NCBI GenBank assembly: GCA_038093975.1
Contig: JBBPTG010000167.1
Coordinates: forward strand, 1-54,149
Source of the DNA: Chalciporus piperatus
Lineage: Eukaryota; Basidiomycota; Agaricomycetes; Boletales; Boletaceae
Direction of reading: 5' to 3'
Length of the DNA: 54,149 bases
The notes below the pieces were generated by a model, which was not told where the DNA came from, searched no databases, and saw only the letters and a program-made list of their open reading frames with translations. Numbering within the stretch: position 1 is the first letter of the stretch; every line of letters starts with the position of its first letter. The position numbers were made by a program, and so were the translations under genes. Of this stretch, positions 1 to 11,276 are shown piece after piece.

Positions 1-69
1 CATACCTAGCTATACAGAGTGCCAGGACTGAAGAAAATGCGGTGTGGCTGTGCTGGTGGAGGCTCATGC

Positions 70-113
70 GAGGCTCGCGAGAGGCCCGCGGGAGGCCCCG
101 AAGAGGCCCCGAG
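70..113. repeat. 11-bp tandem repeat, four degenerate copies
   Basis: Four adjacent 11-mers begin at 70, 81, 92 and 103, each of the form GAGGCYCSSRR. They are GC-rich and lie just upstream of the larger minisatellite. Nothing coding is apparent. Confidence 0.6.
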
Positions 114-235
114 TGAAATTCCTGGCAAGAGCCTCCAAAGAGGGGGTCTAAGAGACCCATTGTTCCCTACAAGGAAAATGGGTCTGTGAGACCTCTATTG
201 GGGCCGAAAAGTGCTGCCTGAGGTGGACCACTGAG

Positions 236-880
236 TGACTAGATTACTGGAATACTGGAATACTGGATGGCTGGAGTAATGCTGAGATGACTACATGACT
301 GGGAAACTGGGCTACTAGGCTACTGAGATAACTGGATGACTGGAACACTGGGCTACTGAGCTACTGAGACTACTGAAGTGACTGGATGATTGGATGACTG
401 GGCTGCTGGGTTACTGGAACTACTAGATGACTTGATGACTGGGATGCTGGGTTACTGGAACTACTGGATGACTGAATGACTGAATGACTGGGCTACTGAG
501 ACTACTGAAGTAACTGGATGACTTGATGACTGGGCTGCTGGGTTACTGGAACTACTGGATAACTGGAACACTTGGCCACTGGACTAATGAGACCACTGGA
601 ATGACTGAATGACTGGATGACTGAGCTACTGGGACTACTGAAATGACTGGATGACTGGATGACTGGGCTGCTGGATGACTGAGACTACTGAGACTACTGG
701 ATGACTGAATGACTGAGCTACTGAAGCTACTGAAATGACTGGATGACTGGGCCACTAGGCCACTGGGTTACTAAGACTACTGAAACTACTTGATGACTGG
801 GTGACTAGGTTACTGAAACTACTGAAACGACTGAAATTACTTGTTACTGGGCCACTGGACTACTGATTTAACTGATCCAG
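236..880. repeat. Minisatellite built on CTACTGGATGACTGG-like units
   Basis: About 640 bp consist of short units that are variations on GACTACTGGATGACTGG, with TGACTGGGCTGCTGGGTTAC blocks recurring near 395, 436 and 528, so there is a higher-order period on top of the short one. Apparent ORFs here read as low-complexity Ser/Gln/Val strings and are repeat artefacts. The array ends where retroelement-like coding begins on the minus strand, so it probably expanded at, or replaced, the 3' part of that element. Confidence 0.9.
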
Positions 881-1044
881 TCATTCCAGTAACTTCAGAC
901 TTTTTGCAGTCTTGCTGATGTGGAACAGGTTGCGCGAATAGAGTATCGCGAACACATGGGCTGAGGGAGTCACGACGGACGTTATCCGCCTGCCATAGCC
1001 AGTGTCGCCGATACCGAGGATCATCGAACGGCTTCGCATCGCTC
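837..1044 (-). pseudogene. Start of a second retroelement ORF, cut by minisatellite
   Basis: Downstream of the gag-like stop, the other minus frame continues with residues such as FDDPRYRRHWLWQ and DSLSPCVRD. This resembles the linker that I recall at the start of the downstream ORF in basidiomycete DIRS-type elements. After about 905 it degrades into repeat-encoded residues and stops at 837. I read it as the first tens of codons of ORF2, in a different frame from gag, truncated by the repeat array. The family call is tentative. Confidence 0.35.
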
Positions 1045-2457
1045 TCAGGTAGAAGCCCCACACTCGGTCTGACGATGTTGTTTTCCGCATTTGATACACA
1101 CATGAGTGTACTTGCACGACTCAGCGGACCGTTTGCATGTTCCTTGATTGAACTTTCGACAGGGTTCGTCTCGTTGGACACGATCACCTCGCGCGCGAGT
1201 GCGTGGTTTTTGTGATGTTCGTGTTGTCCCTGTGAATTGTGCTCCTGAAGGGAGGAAATGGGCAGCATGGAGATCTGCGAACTCTGCGAAGTCGGTGAAT
1301 TGCAGGTTGTTCTTGCTACCGATCCGTCGTCGGACGGCTTGGTCAAAACGGATGACGTTGTCGTGAAATTGGGAGTGATGCTGAGTGAACATCTGGGAGA
1401 TGAACTCTCCGTATCTTCGGACCTCTGCTGCACGGAAGGGGAAAACGAAGTTGTAAGCTTGTTCAGCTCGTCCCCAAGCAGTGATCCAGTCGGGTCCTGT
1501 GATAACCGTTCGAGTAAACGAGGAGGGGGTGAAAGTGAACTCGAGCTCTCCGACCTTCTCAGTCTGTTTGTCACATGACTGGGAGGTGTAGTGATATGTG
1601 AGGATCGCGTCGAGGTTGACGAACTTCCCTTCGAGTATGTGTTTGAGCTCAGCAGTCGGGAACTCGGGCCTGCAGGATGAAAGGTCGTATCTTCGGACCA
1701 CCTTCTTGATATCCCTGGACCAGTTTGCGACCAACCGGTTTGCTCGTTGCAAGAGCGGGGGCGTCTTTCTCCATTCTTGTTCCTTAGATACTTGTTTGAG
1801 ATACGTGAAATCGAGACGGACGCGTTTGCTTCGTCTATGCTTTGGTTCACTAGACGTTTCTTCGGAGTCCGTGGATGATCCGTCAGACGGTTCTGAAGCG
1901 GTATCTGAGTCTGCGTTGTCAGACGAGCTAGGAGTGGGAGAGGATTTGTCCGGTTCATCATCGAACAGCATTCCCGTTGTTTTTCGCTTATGCGACTGAT
2001 TAATGGACCCTTCTTTCTCCTTTCCTTTACAATTCGATCTCTCTCTGCTCTCATTTTCATTGCGAATGCGAGCTTTTCCTTTTGAATCGAGAGTCCTAGA
2101 CGAACTTGTGCGAGTTTGCGACTCCGCTGAGCGTAGTTCATCTTCGATTCGTTCGACAAGTGTAAAGTATTTGTTGTATACTTGTTCTTCTTCATCGTGG
2201 TTTGTGATGACTCCGTCCGCGATTGCGACTCCGATTTTGGTGTATGTTGTGGTTCTGTCGATTCTTCCCATTCGGTAATCCTCGAGGATGGATAGACAAG
2301 GTTCTTCATATATGGGTCGAGGAAGGTTGAATTCTCCACCATCAGTAAACTCGACGGTGTGTTTAGGAGAGGATGAAATTGGTTTGGTACGAGATGGTCC
2401 GGCAATTCCGGATCCGGAGAGTCGCGGCATTGAGCTTGATTCATCAGGCAGGATCAT
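1045..2457 (-). CDS. Retroelement gag-like ORF, C-terminal zinc-binding motifs (truncated element)
   Basis: This is a 470-codon open frame from an ATG at 2457. The N-terminal half is acidic and Ser/Arg/Lys-rich with a DSDTASEPSDGSS-type low-complexity stretch. The middle holds the more ordered segment (LVANWSRDIKKVVRRYD, then FVNLDAILTYHY). The C-terminus has a C3H1-like finger (CRKFNQGTCKRSAESCKYTH) followed directly by a CIKCGKQHRQTEC knuckle. That domain order resembles ORF1 of tyrosine-recombinase (DIRS-like) and other gag-bearing retroelements in mushroom genomes; the assignment is from memory of the family. No reverse transcriptase or integrase follows, because the minisatellite takes over below about 900. 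A second open frame overlaps it and ends at 837. I cannot tell whether it is still expressed. Confidence 0.6.
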   Translation of the reverse strand: MILPDESSSMPRLSGSGIAGPSRTKPISSSPKHTVEFTDGGEFNLPRPIYEEPCLSILEDYRMGRIDRTTTYTKIGVAIADGVITNHDEEEQVYNKYFTLVERIEDELRSAESQTRTSSSRTLDSKGKARIRNENESRERSNCKGKEKEGSINQSHKRKTTGMLFDDEPDKSSPTPSSSDNADSDTASEPSDGSSTDSEETSSEPKHRRSKRVRLDFTYLKQVSKEQEWRKTPPLLQRANRLVANWSRDIKKVVRRYDLSSCRPEFPTAELKHILEGKFVNLDAILTYHYTSQSCDKQTEKVGELEFTFTPSSFTRTVITGPDWITAWGRAEQAYNFVFPFRAAEVRRYGEFISQMFTQHHSQFHDNVIRFDQAVRRRIGSKNNLQFTDFAEFADLHAAHFLPSGAQFTGTTRTSQKPRTRARGDRVQRDEPCRKFNQGTCKRSAESCKYTHVCIKCGKQHRQTECGAST

Positions 2458-2676
2458 ATGAGTTAATACGATGGTTTGTGAAAACTATGGGTAGCGAGAA
2501 AGTTGACTGTACTGCGAAGAACGACGAGAACGATGAAGAGAGATAAGGAACACTGAAAGCTCCTTTCTCAGAGAAGAGTGAGCTTATCATGTGAGTGATG
2601 TGGCTACCTCCTGATCGTGAAAACTGGTCGCCCATTAAACTTCATAAAATAAAATATACATCACTTACTTGGGCCT

Positions 2677-3340
2677 GGGACACGCGCCCTTGCCTTTTTC
2701 GGAAGTCGCCGAGGCGCGTGCCGCCAGAGACCCCTGACATGCCGTGAGGGCGCGTCGCGTTTCTGAGTGCGTCTCTCGCTCGTTCCATGTCAAGAGAGTT
2801 CGAAAAAATTGTAATAATACTGTAGATACATGGAATACATTGTGCCTATTTTTTGAGCCGCAAAAATTGTGTTTCTGAGGGTGTAGAAATAAATGACTGC
2901 CGACGAGGCTACGTACAGCAGGGAAACCTGTCGTTAGCGAGCGCAATTGGGCCCGACGGGCGATTCCGCGTGTCCCAGCGAAAAACCACGGTCTGATTTT
3001 TCATGGGACACGCAATTTTTGGCGGGCGCGCCATAGGAACTCGTGTCCCATGAAAAAACTCGATTTTTTGGCCTCTTGGGACACGCATCCCGTTTTGGCA
3101 ACCGTCCGACCACATCGTCGTTCCTCGCTCGCGTCCGCCCTTAGATAAATTATGTAACACTTTAATATATTGCAGATCACGCTGTCCTAGGTACCTAGCA
3201 CGACAATCGCGCCCTTCCGTCGTCAGAACACGCCCGCTCATCGCTCCCCATGGCGAGCGCACGCTGTCTGGGGTGACGGCACAGCCGCCGTGTCCCGGGA
3301 CACGCGCTTAGTCAGCGCTCCCGCCAACGCGGCGTGTCCC
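2677..3340. repeat. Cluster of GTGTCCC/GGGACAC inverted motifs
   Basis: The heptamer GGGACAC or its complement occurs at 2677, 2970, 3005, 3043, 3078, 3290, 3297 and 3334, mostly in alternating orientation, and once as the perfect 14-bp palindrome GTGTCCCGGGACAC (3290-3303). Most copies extend to CGTGTCCC or GGGACACGC. Chance expectation for a given 7-mer on both strands in 664 bp is about 0.08. ORFs across the block are Arg-rich and unconvincing. This looks like a repeat or protein-binding array, not a gene. Confidence 0.65.
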
Positions 3341-3344
3341 GCGT

Positions 3345-4140
3345 GAGGAAAGCGGTGAGCACGTGCTGAGTATGACGTCGACCCGGATTATAGTATATTA
3401 ATTTATAGAAGGAGTCATCTCGTTCCTCGAGAAGCAGCTGCAACGTACTCGGGAACAAGATAACGACAGCGTTTTTGTCCGCCTCGTGATGCTTATCAGA
3501 AAATTCATGTTTCTTACTACTTCTTATCCAAAGCATCCCTTCATAGCAATCACTTTTTTAGCAAGTGTCGTACATGCACTCGTGACTTCCTTGGCGACTC
3601 CAACAACCCGTCTGCACTCAACGACATCGCTTTCATTCGAGAAGTGGTCGAGATATTCCCGTACGCACTTTACGACCCACTCGGATGCATGACTGACGGC
3701 TCTTCTCCAGGCTAGACGGTTTTTGACAATTTATTCTTGTTGAATGGCACCATCTTCATCGTTACCGACAAGCCAGGGTCTGCTCCCCATTGAAAGACGA
3801 TCACGTACACCCAAAATCACGAACGGAGGGGAGACCGTCGCTGCCCGCTTACCAACCGACCGCGAACTTCGCGTTATCACGACAGAGGAAGCTAATGACC
3901 TATTTGGAACAAGTGCTGAGCTCATAGACGGAACCGCGGTGCGTTGTTTTTGCTGCTGAAACTTCCTCAGCTGAGTTCTGCTGTGTAAGGTAGCAAAGTC
4001 GAGGCAAAGATGTTTGCAGGGTGTTGGCGGTCTGATTCGCAAGAAGAAAGGCTGCTCGGGCGTCATCTATAGGGACATGCGGACCAAGAAGACGTCGAAC
4101 GCACCAAGCAGGATATCGAACCCGTGCGTCTTAGCGCATC
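3345..4140. other. Stretch without a supportable gene
   Basis: Short ORFs exist on both strands (for example 3744-3959 plus and 3731-4066 minus), but none shows a domain, and I could not join them by splice sites into a longer frame. I see no RNA gene here. Confidence 0.4.
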
Positions 4141-4203
4141 AATGGGGTCAGAGAAGCCCTTCGCCAACATTAAAAGTGAGCCATATGAACATAGATACGA
4201 GGT

Positions 4204-4510
4204 AACTCACCAGTGAGCTGTGATATCCTACCCAAGTTCGAGATAAAGTCTTCGTGCACCTCGGCAGCGCCGGTCGCCTTGCCCAGGTCGCCCACGTATA
4301 CCGAACGAATTCAGACATAAGCAGAGAACGTACCTTTATCGCATCGTGTGTCGATTTCTGCGAGAATTGGTGGAGGGTGAGTAGATCGTCAACTTGCACA
4401 ATCGTCTCCTTGGAACTCTCTGCCTCCTTCCCCACAGCGCGCTTCTGCTCGAAAGAATCGGCCCTATAGTCGTCGAAGGAGTGAGAAGAGCGGATAAGAG
4501 CGGATAGCAA
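4204..4510 (-). pseudogene. Unidentified coding remnant, two exons visible
   Basis: Two minus-strand segments read like protein and join in phase. One, from about 4470 to 4330, includes VDDLLTLHQFSQKSTHDAIK, followed by a GT donor (gtacgt). After an intron of about 56 nt that ends ..GGGCAAG, a second segment reads ATGAAEVHEDFISNLGRISQ. It ends at a GTGAGT donor near 4204. I found no convincing upstream start or downstream exon. I do not recognise the family. It could be the middle of a decayed gene or of a real gene whose ends I missed. Confidence 0.3.
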
Positions 4511-4519
4511 AGGAATCCC

Positions 4520-5600
4520 TTATTCCAATTCCGCTCACCAAAGCAAAAGGCGCCCACTGCCCAACTGCCCAGAAGAGCACGACCAAGGGCCTACACTAGC
4601 AAACTATGAGCCCGGCGATTTTCCCCCGCCCTGCACCGTTCAACTGACCGGCGTTGATGGAGAAATCGAGGCACTAAATGGATAGGATAGCGAGCCATAT
4701 AGTCGATATGACATCTTATCATCCAGTGAGCGACCGTTAGTTAGGTATGTTAGCCCGAGCAGGACGTGAATATCGTTGCTAATGATCTCGTAGATTCTAG
4801 AAGAAGAGTAGTGAAGCCAGATAATACAGGTGCTACGATTATGAATTGTCGCGGCCTCCCGAAGCGGGATTTCGAATTATCAGCGAGTATACCTGGTGAA
4901 GTAGGTCGGCCAAGTCTGGAGCGGTCGAGGTGAGTGACTATCATGGGTACGATAAGACCGGACAACGGTCCTGCAAGGAAAACGATTGGCATCAAGGACT
5001 TGGACAGGCCAGCGAGAGAAATTATATGACGTCAGTAGCGCATTCAAGCCGAATTGGTTGGGCTTTGCACGACTTGGACGTATCATATGCGCGAATGATC
5101 TTAGACTTCGCTTGGTCCTGACGGCCATTCTCGTCCGACTGAATGCAAAGCCGCGGTTGCGACATATGCGTTCTACTACTCGGACCTTCGTGATCGCTTT
5201 TTGGAACCTAGAAAGTCGGACGGCAGAGAAGAAAAGAGAGGAAAGCGGATGCAGGACGGGAGGGAACGGAGGGTTGACGAAACTCCAACGAAATTCACAA
5301 CTTGCCAATTTGATGCGATTTCCCTGATCAGCTTCCCTCCAAGAAGGTCCACAGGCAGAGAAGCTGGTATGTAGCCCCCGCTCTGCCTACTATCCGAGCC
5401 TGCGCAGTTCTAAGTATCATCTCTAGAATCGTGCTGACCAACAACTGCATCCGTCAAACTTATGACTCTATCGTAATAAGGGAATGCAACCCACGATCAC
5501 TAGGGTACAGTGCGGAAACTTCTTTTCGTTGACTATATGTATCCGAATAGCGCTAATCCTACACCGCTCCCAACTTGACCAATATGAGCACCACGGCACC
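4520..5600. other. Intergenic stretch downstream of GAPDH
   Basis: The longest ORF (4880-5308, minus) is rich in Arg, Phe and Ser and shows no domain. The 3' flank of GAPDH lies at the right end. Nothing else is supported. Confidence 0.4.
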
Positions 5601-5606
5601 AGTGGC

Positions 5607-7066
<1,460 letters not shown>

Positions 7067-7127
7067 TGTGCTGTTCTGGAGTGGATGTGGTGGATGGGAG
7101 TGAAGAGGGCGAAAAGAAGATCGGGTG

Positions 7128-7136
7128 TTTATATAT
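7128..7136 (-). promoter_or_regulatory. TATA box of GAPDH
   Basis: ATATATAAA on the minus strand, about 62 nt before the GAPDH ATG and followed by a CT-rich leader. This is the expected layout for a strong fungal glycolytic promoter. Confidence 0.7.
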
Positions 7137-7139
7137 GCG

Positions 7140-7913
7140 TTTGGATGTGGCCCATCTTATCAGCACTTTTTCGGAGTTTAGCCGTCACGCGTCACCAATG
7201 ACTAGCGTTCAAGATCACTCAACCCGACCTAGCTGTCCACGGTATTTCCGATGCCCAGTGAATTTTAGTGTCCCGGAGACTAGCATCGCCCGACCCAACG
7301 AAAAAATCGTGCAAACCTGCGTACGGTCAATTATCAACCCCATGCGGACGTGTCCCCTTGGCCACCGTCGCGGTTACCATCGATAACAGTCGGCCTTGGT
7401 TCGGACGCTAACGCCCTCTCCTTAACTGCTTTAGCCTCACAACACTTCCTCCGATGTACATACCAAGGCGAATTACGACCCGACTTTACTCCAACTTCAA
7501 TGAATCCCGTATGCTCGCTAACGAGTGGGACCACAAGGCTGAGCAAGATAGAATGTAGACTTTGTAATATGCCCGAGGTTATGCCCGACCTAGGTGCCCA
7601 TGCGAATTATGTATGGCCTTTCGTTCCATCATCAGTTTAGCCAATCATTTCAGAATGGTTTCAAGAAGTTCCGAGTGGTTTACACCGACTCCATCCGAGT
7701 CGAGTTGGGCCGTCGGTGAGTGGAACATGTATAGACACCCCCACTGACCCACCGAAGATAGTTGTCGATTTTAGATCGGGTTAATCCGAACCATGCATGC
7801 AACGACTAGGGGGCGAGCCTCAATGTCATCGAGTTCGACGATCCTCGTGGTTCCTGAGGCGTTCCTCCGCGGTGCTATCTCCGGAGTCCGGGCCACGGAC
7901 CATCGAACCTTAT
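7140..7913. other. Upstream region of GAPDH, no gene seen
   Basis: Likely GAPDH promoter plus spacer up to the Tc1-type element. ORFs at 7334-7640 on both strands have no recognisable features. Confidence 0.4.
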
Positions 7914-7915
7914 TA

Positions 7916-8343
7916 CAGTGCGTTGCATAATAAAGTGTATGTCGCAAAATCGTAGAGCAGTGTTTGGGTGTATTTATTCTCAGAAAAGGTCGAAAATATT
8001 GCGGAATATCGCGGGAAAAAACCTCAATTCTATCGAGAGCTGTGACTGTAACGCTCGTCAATGACGCCTCCATTGTCTTCAGACCTTCGTGCCCGGATCG
8101 TTGCATGGAGGCACGAGAACCATATGCCAATGCTTGAGATTGCCAACCTCGCTGGATGCAGCCCAATGACTGTCTCCAAGATCCTCCACTTTCATCATCT
8201 TGTTCGCTGTGACCATGCTTGTGGATCGGAAATATGGTTAGGGTTAAGTTTTCATACGTATTTTGTGTGCCGCCAAATAAGGACAAACACTTTTCAACGG
8301 TCGCGTAGAATTCTCAGCCTACACTTTATTATGCAACGCACTG
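7916..8343 (+). mobile_element. Non-autonomous Tc1/mariner-type element with 24-bp perfect TIRs
   Basis: The left end (7916-7939) begins CAGTGCGTTGCATAATAAAG and the right end (8320-8343) is its exact reverse complement over 24 bp. Both ends are flanked by the dinucleotide TA (7914-7915 and 8344-8345), the target duplication expected for Tc1/mariner transposons. The 428-bp interior keeps the first part of a transposase (see 8061). The perfect TIRs suggest that insertion was fairly recent or that the ends are still under selection by a transposase elsewhere in the genome. Confidence 0.93.
8061..8205 (+). pseudogene. Tc1-type transposase, N-terminal helix-turn-helix only
   Basis: From ATG 8061 the frame reads LSSDLRARIVAWRHENH, MPMLEIANLAGCSPMTVSKI, then LHFHHL. 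This is the DNA-binding HTH seen at the start of Tc1/mariner transposases in Agaricomycetes. After about residue 47 the similarity stops; the DDE catalytic part is absent, so the element cannot move by itself. Confidence 0.75.
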
Positions 8344-8396
8344 TAAACATGTATCTCTCCAAAAAATTCTCCATATACACGGAAGTTTCTGGCTCG

Positions 8397-8864
8397 CTAC
8401 CACTCTTCAACTCGTCGAGCTTCCGCTAATATGTGATTTGGATGCACCATAGCGCAGATACTGAGAATGCAGGCTTTCCATCGTAGGCCGACTATTTGCC
8501 AAGTGCCTGACCTTTTTTCTGCCATGCTCGGAAACAGTGGCCCGGGGTAAGTTATTTTTAAGTACTTTGTCAAATGTGAGTCGTTGTACCAGTCATACAG
8601 CATGTTGGAACGAATCCTCAGAGGCGAATTCAGGGAGGTCTGGAAACCGAGCATATGTGATGTCATTCCTTTGCTTCTCATGAACTCCTGATGCTCCCTC
8701 GTTCTGCTAGTTGTGCGCATAGCCCACACGGTCCACGTCAATGGGCCCCAGCCTCGACTGTCTCCAAGTACGATGTTTGCACCTCGGTTCCACAGGCCCC
8801 GCTCGTTGACAAGTTCTGAGAGCTGACCCTCAAGGGCTTGATACCCTATCGAAAATTTAGTCAC
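8397..8864 (-). CDS. Unidentified protein-like ORF
   Basis: An open frame of about 150 codons with protein-like composition (for example WGPLTWTVWAMRTTSRTREH, then KYLKITYPGPLFPSMAEK). Its first in-frame start is a GTG, and the sequence ..TTTCGATAG just before GGTATCAAGCC looks like an intron acceptor, so this may be the last exon of a gene whose 5' part lies above 8864. I do not recognise a family. It starts 53 bp to the right of the Tc1-type insertion. Confidence 0.3.
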   Translation of the reverse strand: MTKFSIGYQALEGQLSELVNERGLWNRGANIVLGDSRGWGPLTWTVWAMRTTSRTREHQEFMRSKGMTSHMLGFQTSLNSPLRIRSNMLYDWYNDSHLTKYLKITYPGPLFPSMAEKRSGTWQIVGLRWKACILSICAMVHPNHILAEARRVEEW

Positions 8865-9099
8865 GTAGTGCGGTAGCGGTCCCTATCTGCTCCCGCACTC
8901 GTACTCCGTGAACGAGCGGCGATTCGTCCCGACGAACAGATTCCATCATTCCTTCGTGTTATACCACAAGTCTTCCTTCATCAGCTAATTCTCCAGCATC
9001 CGACGCTGATAGCAAAACCTCCATTAATCACCACAGCTTCATCATGGTGGCTCAATCAAACTGGCCCGTGTTATACGGCACCCCTGTGATCCAGAAAAG

Positions 9100-9398
9100 G
9101 GTCAGCATCGCTCGTCCCCCGAATCCACCTACGGAGCCCTCGGACGTTTTGGTGCTCAACTTTAGTTCTAGCCTGGTTCATCTGCGATAAGAAGCAAGGT
9201 GCTTTACCTAGACCTCCGTCTTTCTTTGCCTGGGACCGACCGATGGTACGTGATCTCTTCCGACTTGTCACAAGTCTTGGAGGTCTTGACTGGACGTTCG
9301 CTGGCCTGAGGGAAATCATCCCGCTCGAAGAAGAGGAAGAAGATGCTGTACGATACGTGGATGTACACGAGGCAACGATGGTTCGGGTGATAGGTTAA
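9100..9398 (+). CDS. Unidentified exon-like open frame without ATG
   Basis: A plus-strand frame stays open for about 98 codons and reads as protein (KKQGALPRPPSFFAWDRPM, then LVTSLGGLDWTFAGLREIIP, then an acidic EEEEED run). There is no ATG upstream in frame, and a TAA-type stop follows GTGATAGGTTAA. It may be an internal exon; further coding-like segments to about 9700 lie in other frames but I could not join them convincingly. No family recognised. It could also be a gene relic. Confidence 0.25.
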
Positions 9399-10002
9399 CG
9401 CGGGGAGGAGATAGAGGTCGAGACTGGTTTGGGTCTCAATCTGGAGACAGGAGAGGTAGGACCCAATACGGATGTGTGGAAGTGCGTTCAACTCGCCGAG
9501 TGTCTTCGAGAGCTTTGCTCAGTTTTGAACCTACCCTTTCCATTCATCCAGAGAATCAAGCGTCCCTCAGGGAATGGCATTCGCGTTTCTCACATCAGAC
9601 GAAGACACTAACCGATCCACCAGATTCACGGCGGTCGTTGGGCCGCGTGCGACCGGGCTTTGGCAACACATGTGCATGTGCACGAAAGGATTACCAGACA
9701 TCTGCTCTGGTAGTGGAAACCTGTTCCCAGAAGCACACTAGTGATCTGAGCATTGTATGTTTGCAAACGATGCAGGGGGAAGTGGCAGGGAAGAAAGCGA
9801 TAATGGAAGTTCTCAAAGACAAAAGCATGAGAGGGCATTGGCTGGATCTTCTGCGTGAAGGAACCTCCGTGGTAAATTGTATGATGTACACAATGCAGAT
9901 GGGTATATGAAATAAGAATGTCTACAGAACGTGAGGGGTCTGGGTGAGTCACTTGCTCAGGAGAAAAGGCAAACTGGAAATGGGACTCACCATCCATTGG
10001 TA

Positions 10003-10433
10003 TTAAGCGTCGTCTGCTGTCGTTAATTTCGTTCTAGTCACACGCCATGCTAAAAATGCCCTCCGAAACTGGTCCCCCGCGATGAAAAACGAGATAGCAG
10101 AGAAGACAACGACAAGAATATCCAGTTTGCTGTGAGTTCCAACTGCAATCCCGGAGACGAGCATGACGGCGGCCGAGCTGGTGTGGATATCATCGGTATT
10201 GGGTAGCCTTCCAGGACGACTGAAAGTCTTACATCAAGAATAGTATCCCAACCAGGCCTACGTGGATTCGAGGGGCAAGGTTAGCGCTTAGCGTTCGATA
10301 AAGCGACTCGGACCACTCACAATATCTTGAAAACCGAAAAGATGCAAGGATAGATTTGGTCGCCGTCAGTCATCCGGCAAAAATGTCATGTTGGGACTCA
10401 CTGTATCGTTGGAGGCATGGTCGCGAGCGACAT
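10003..10433 (-). CDS. Small two-helix membrane protein, 78 residues, with a 5-nt exon
   Basis: Four exons (10402-10433, 10321-10325, 10233-10257, 10003-10177) join in phase across three GT-AG introns to exactly 79 codons. The protein starts MSLATMPPTIQYCLVGILFL, has two hydrophobic stretches (about residues 12-34 and 40-54), and ends with a basic-then-acidic tail (FRRAFLAWRVTRTK, then TTADDA). Exon 2 is only ATATT. Such a gene is invisible to single-frame ORF scans because the largest exon lacks an ATG. I do not recognise the family; small membrane subunits of ER or mitochondrial complexes have this size and layout, but that is only a guess. Confidence rests on three phase-consistent introns in 430 bp. 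Confidence 0.7.
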
Positions 10434-10439
10434 GGTGCT

Positions 10440-11276
10440 GGTGAAGTGGAAAGCGAAGACGGAGACGGGAACGGGGATGACGTTACCTGCACCGACGTCA
10501 TGACACTGACAGCGTAGCATCAAATATGGGACACAGGCTGGCAATAGCGATAAACCTTTTTTGGGGGACCCAGCTAGCGAAGCATGGGACTAGCCTTTCG
10601 CAGTGGTTTCACTAGAGGTCACACTGCTACTCACCGGGACATACTAGTGCTTCCACATCTGGGCTCCACATATATGGGAGGGCCGTATCGGGGTAAGGTC
10701 CCACTGGCAGGCACCAGTTACGAGCGATTTGTTAGAATGACAGAGGTGATCGATTACAGCGATGCGTCGTTAGTAGCAATGACTCTGGATTATTACCTTG
10801 ACGGCCCGGGCTCGCCTTGAGCAGGTCTACTATGTTACTGTCACTGGAATATGGTCTACGTCAGTCCAAAGTATTAATAAACACAAAGAAGACAGAGTGA
10901 CGAGCAGGCTGGTTGCTCGTTTATCGACAAAACATACGGGGTAGGTAGTCGGCAAGGGAATCTCGCACACTGACAGTGAGAATCGCCCAAGTCAATATTG
11001 AGCGCTTGGACAAGGTCATGCGCTCATGATCGATCAAGTTTCGGAACTAGGATACATTCGCAGGCCATCCCTCGCCCGCATATATTCAACGATAAATCTC
11101 GGTCAGTGTCGTTGGCTCCACAAACCGGACTGGAGAGTTGTATGCTTAGTCATTCAACTGGACCTTACGTGTCGACACGTCTGTGTTCCCGGTTGGTCAA
11201 GTTAGCCGGCGTTCGATGCCTGTCGTGTTTTCGTGTTCTCCAGTCTGGTGAATACCTCTGAGTCCTTGTCCCCGTC
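10440..11276. other. Divergent spacer between the small membrane gene and the Hsp70 gene
   Basis: About 840 bp that must hold both promoters. The ORF at 10584-10820 (plus) has no domain. I could not identify unfolded-protein-response elements with any confidence. Confidence 0.35.

Noticed and set aside
1148..2278. Several plus-strand ORFs antisense to the gag-like ORF
   Set aside because: They are short, Ser/Arg-rich shadows of the minus-strand coding frame without domains.
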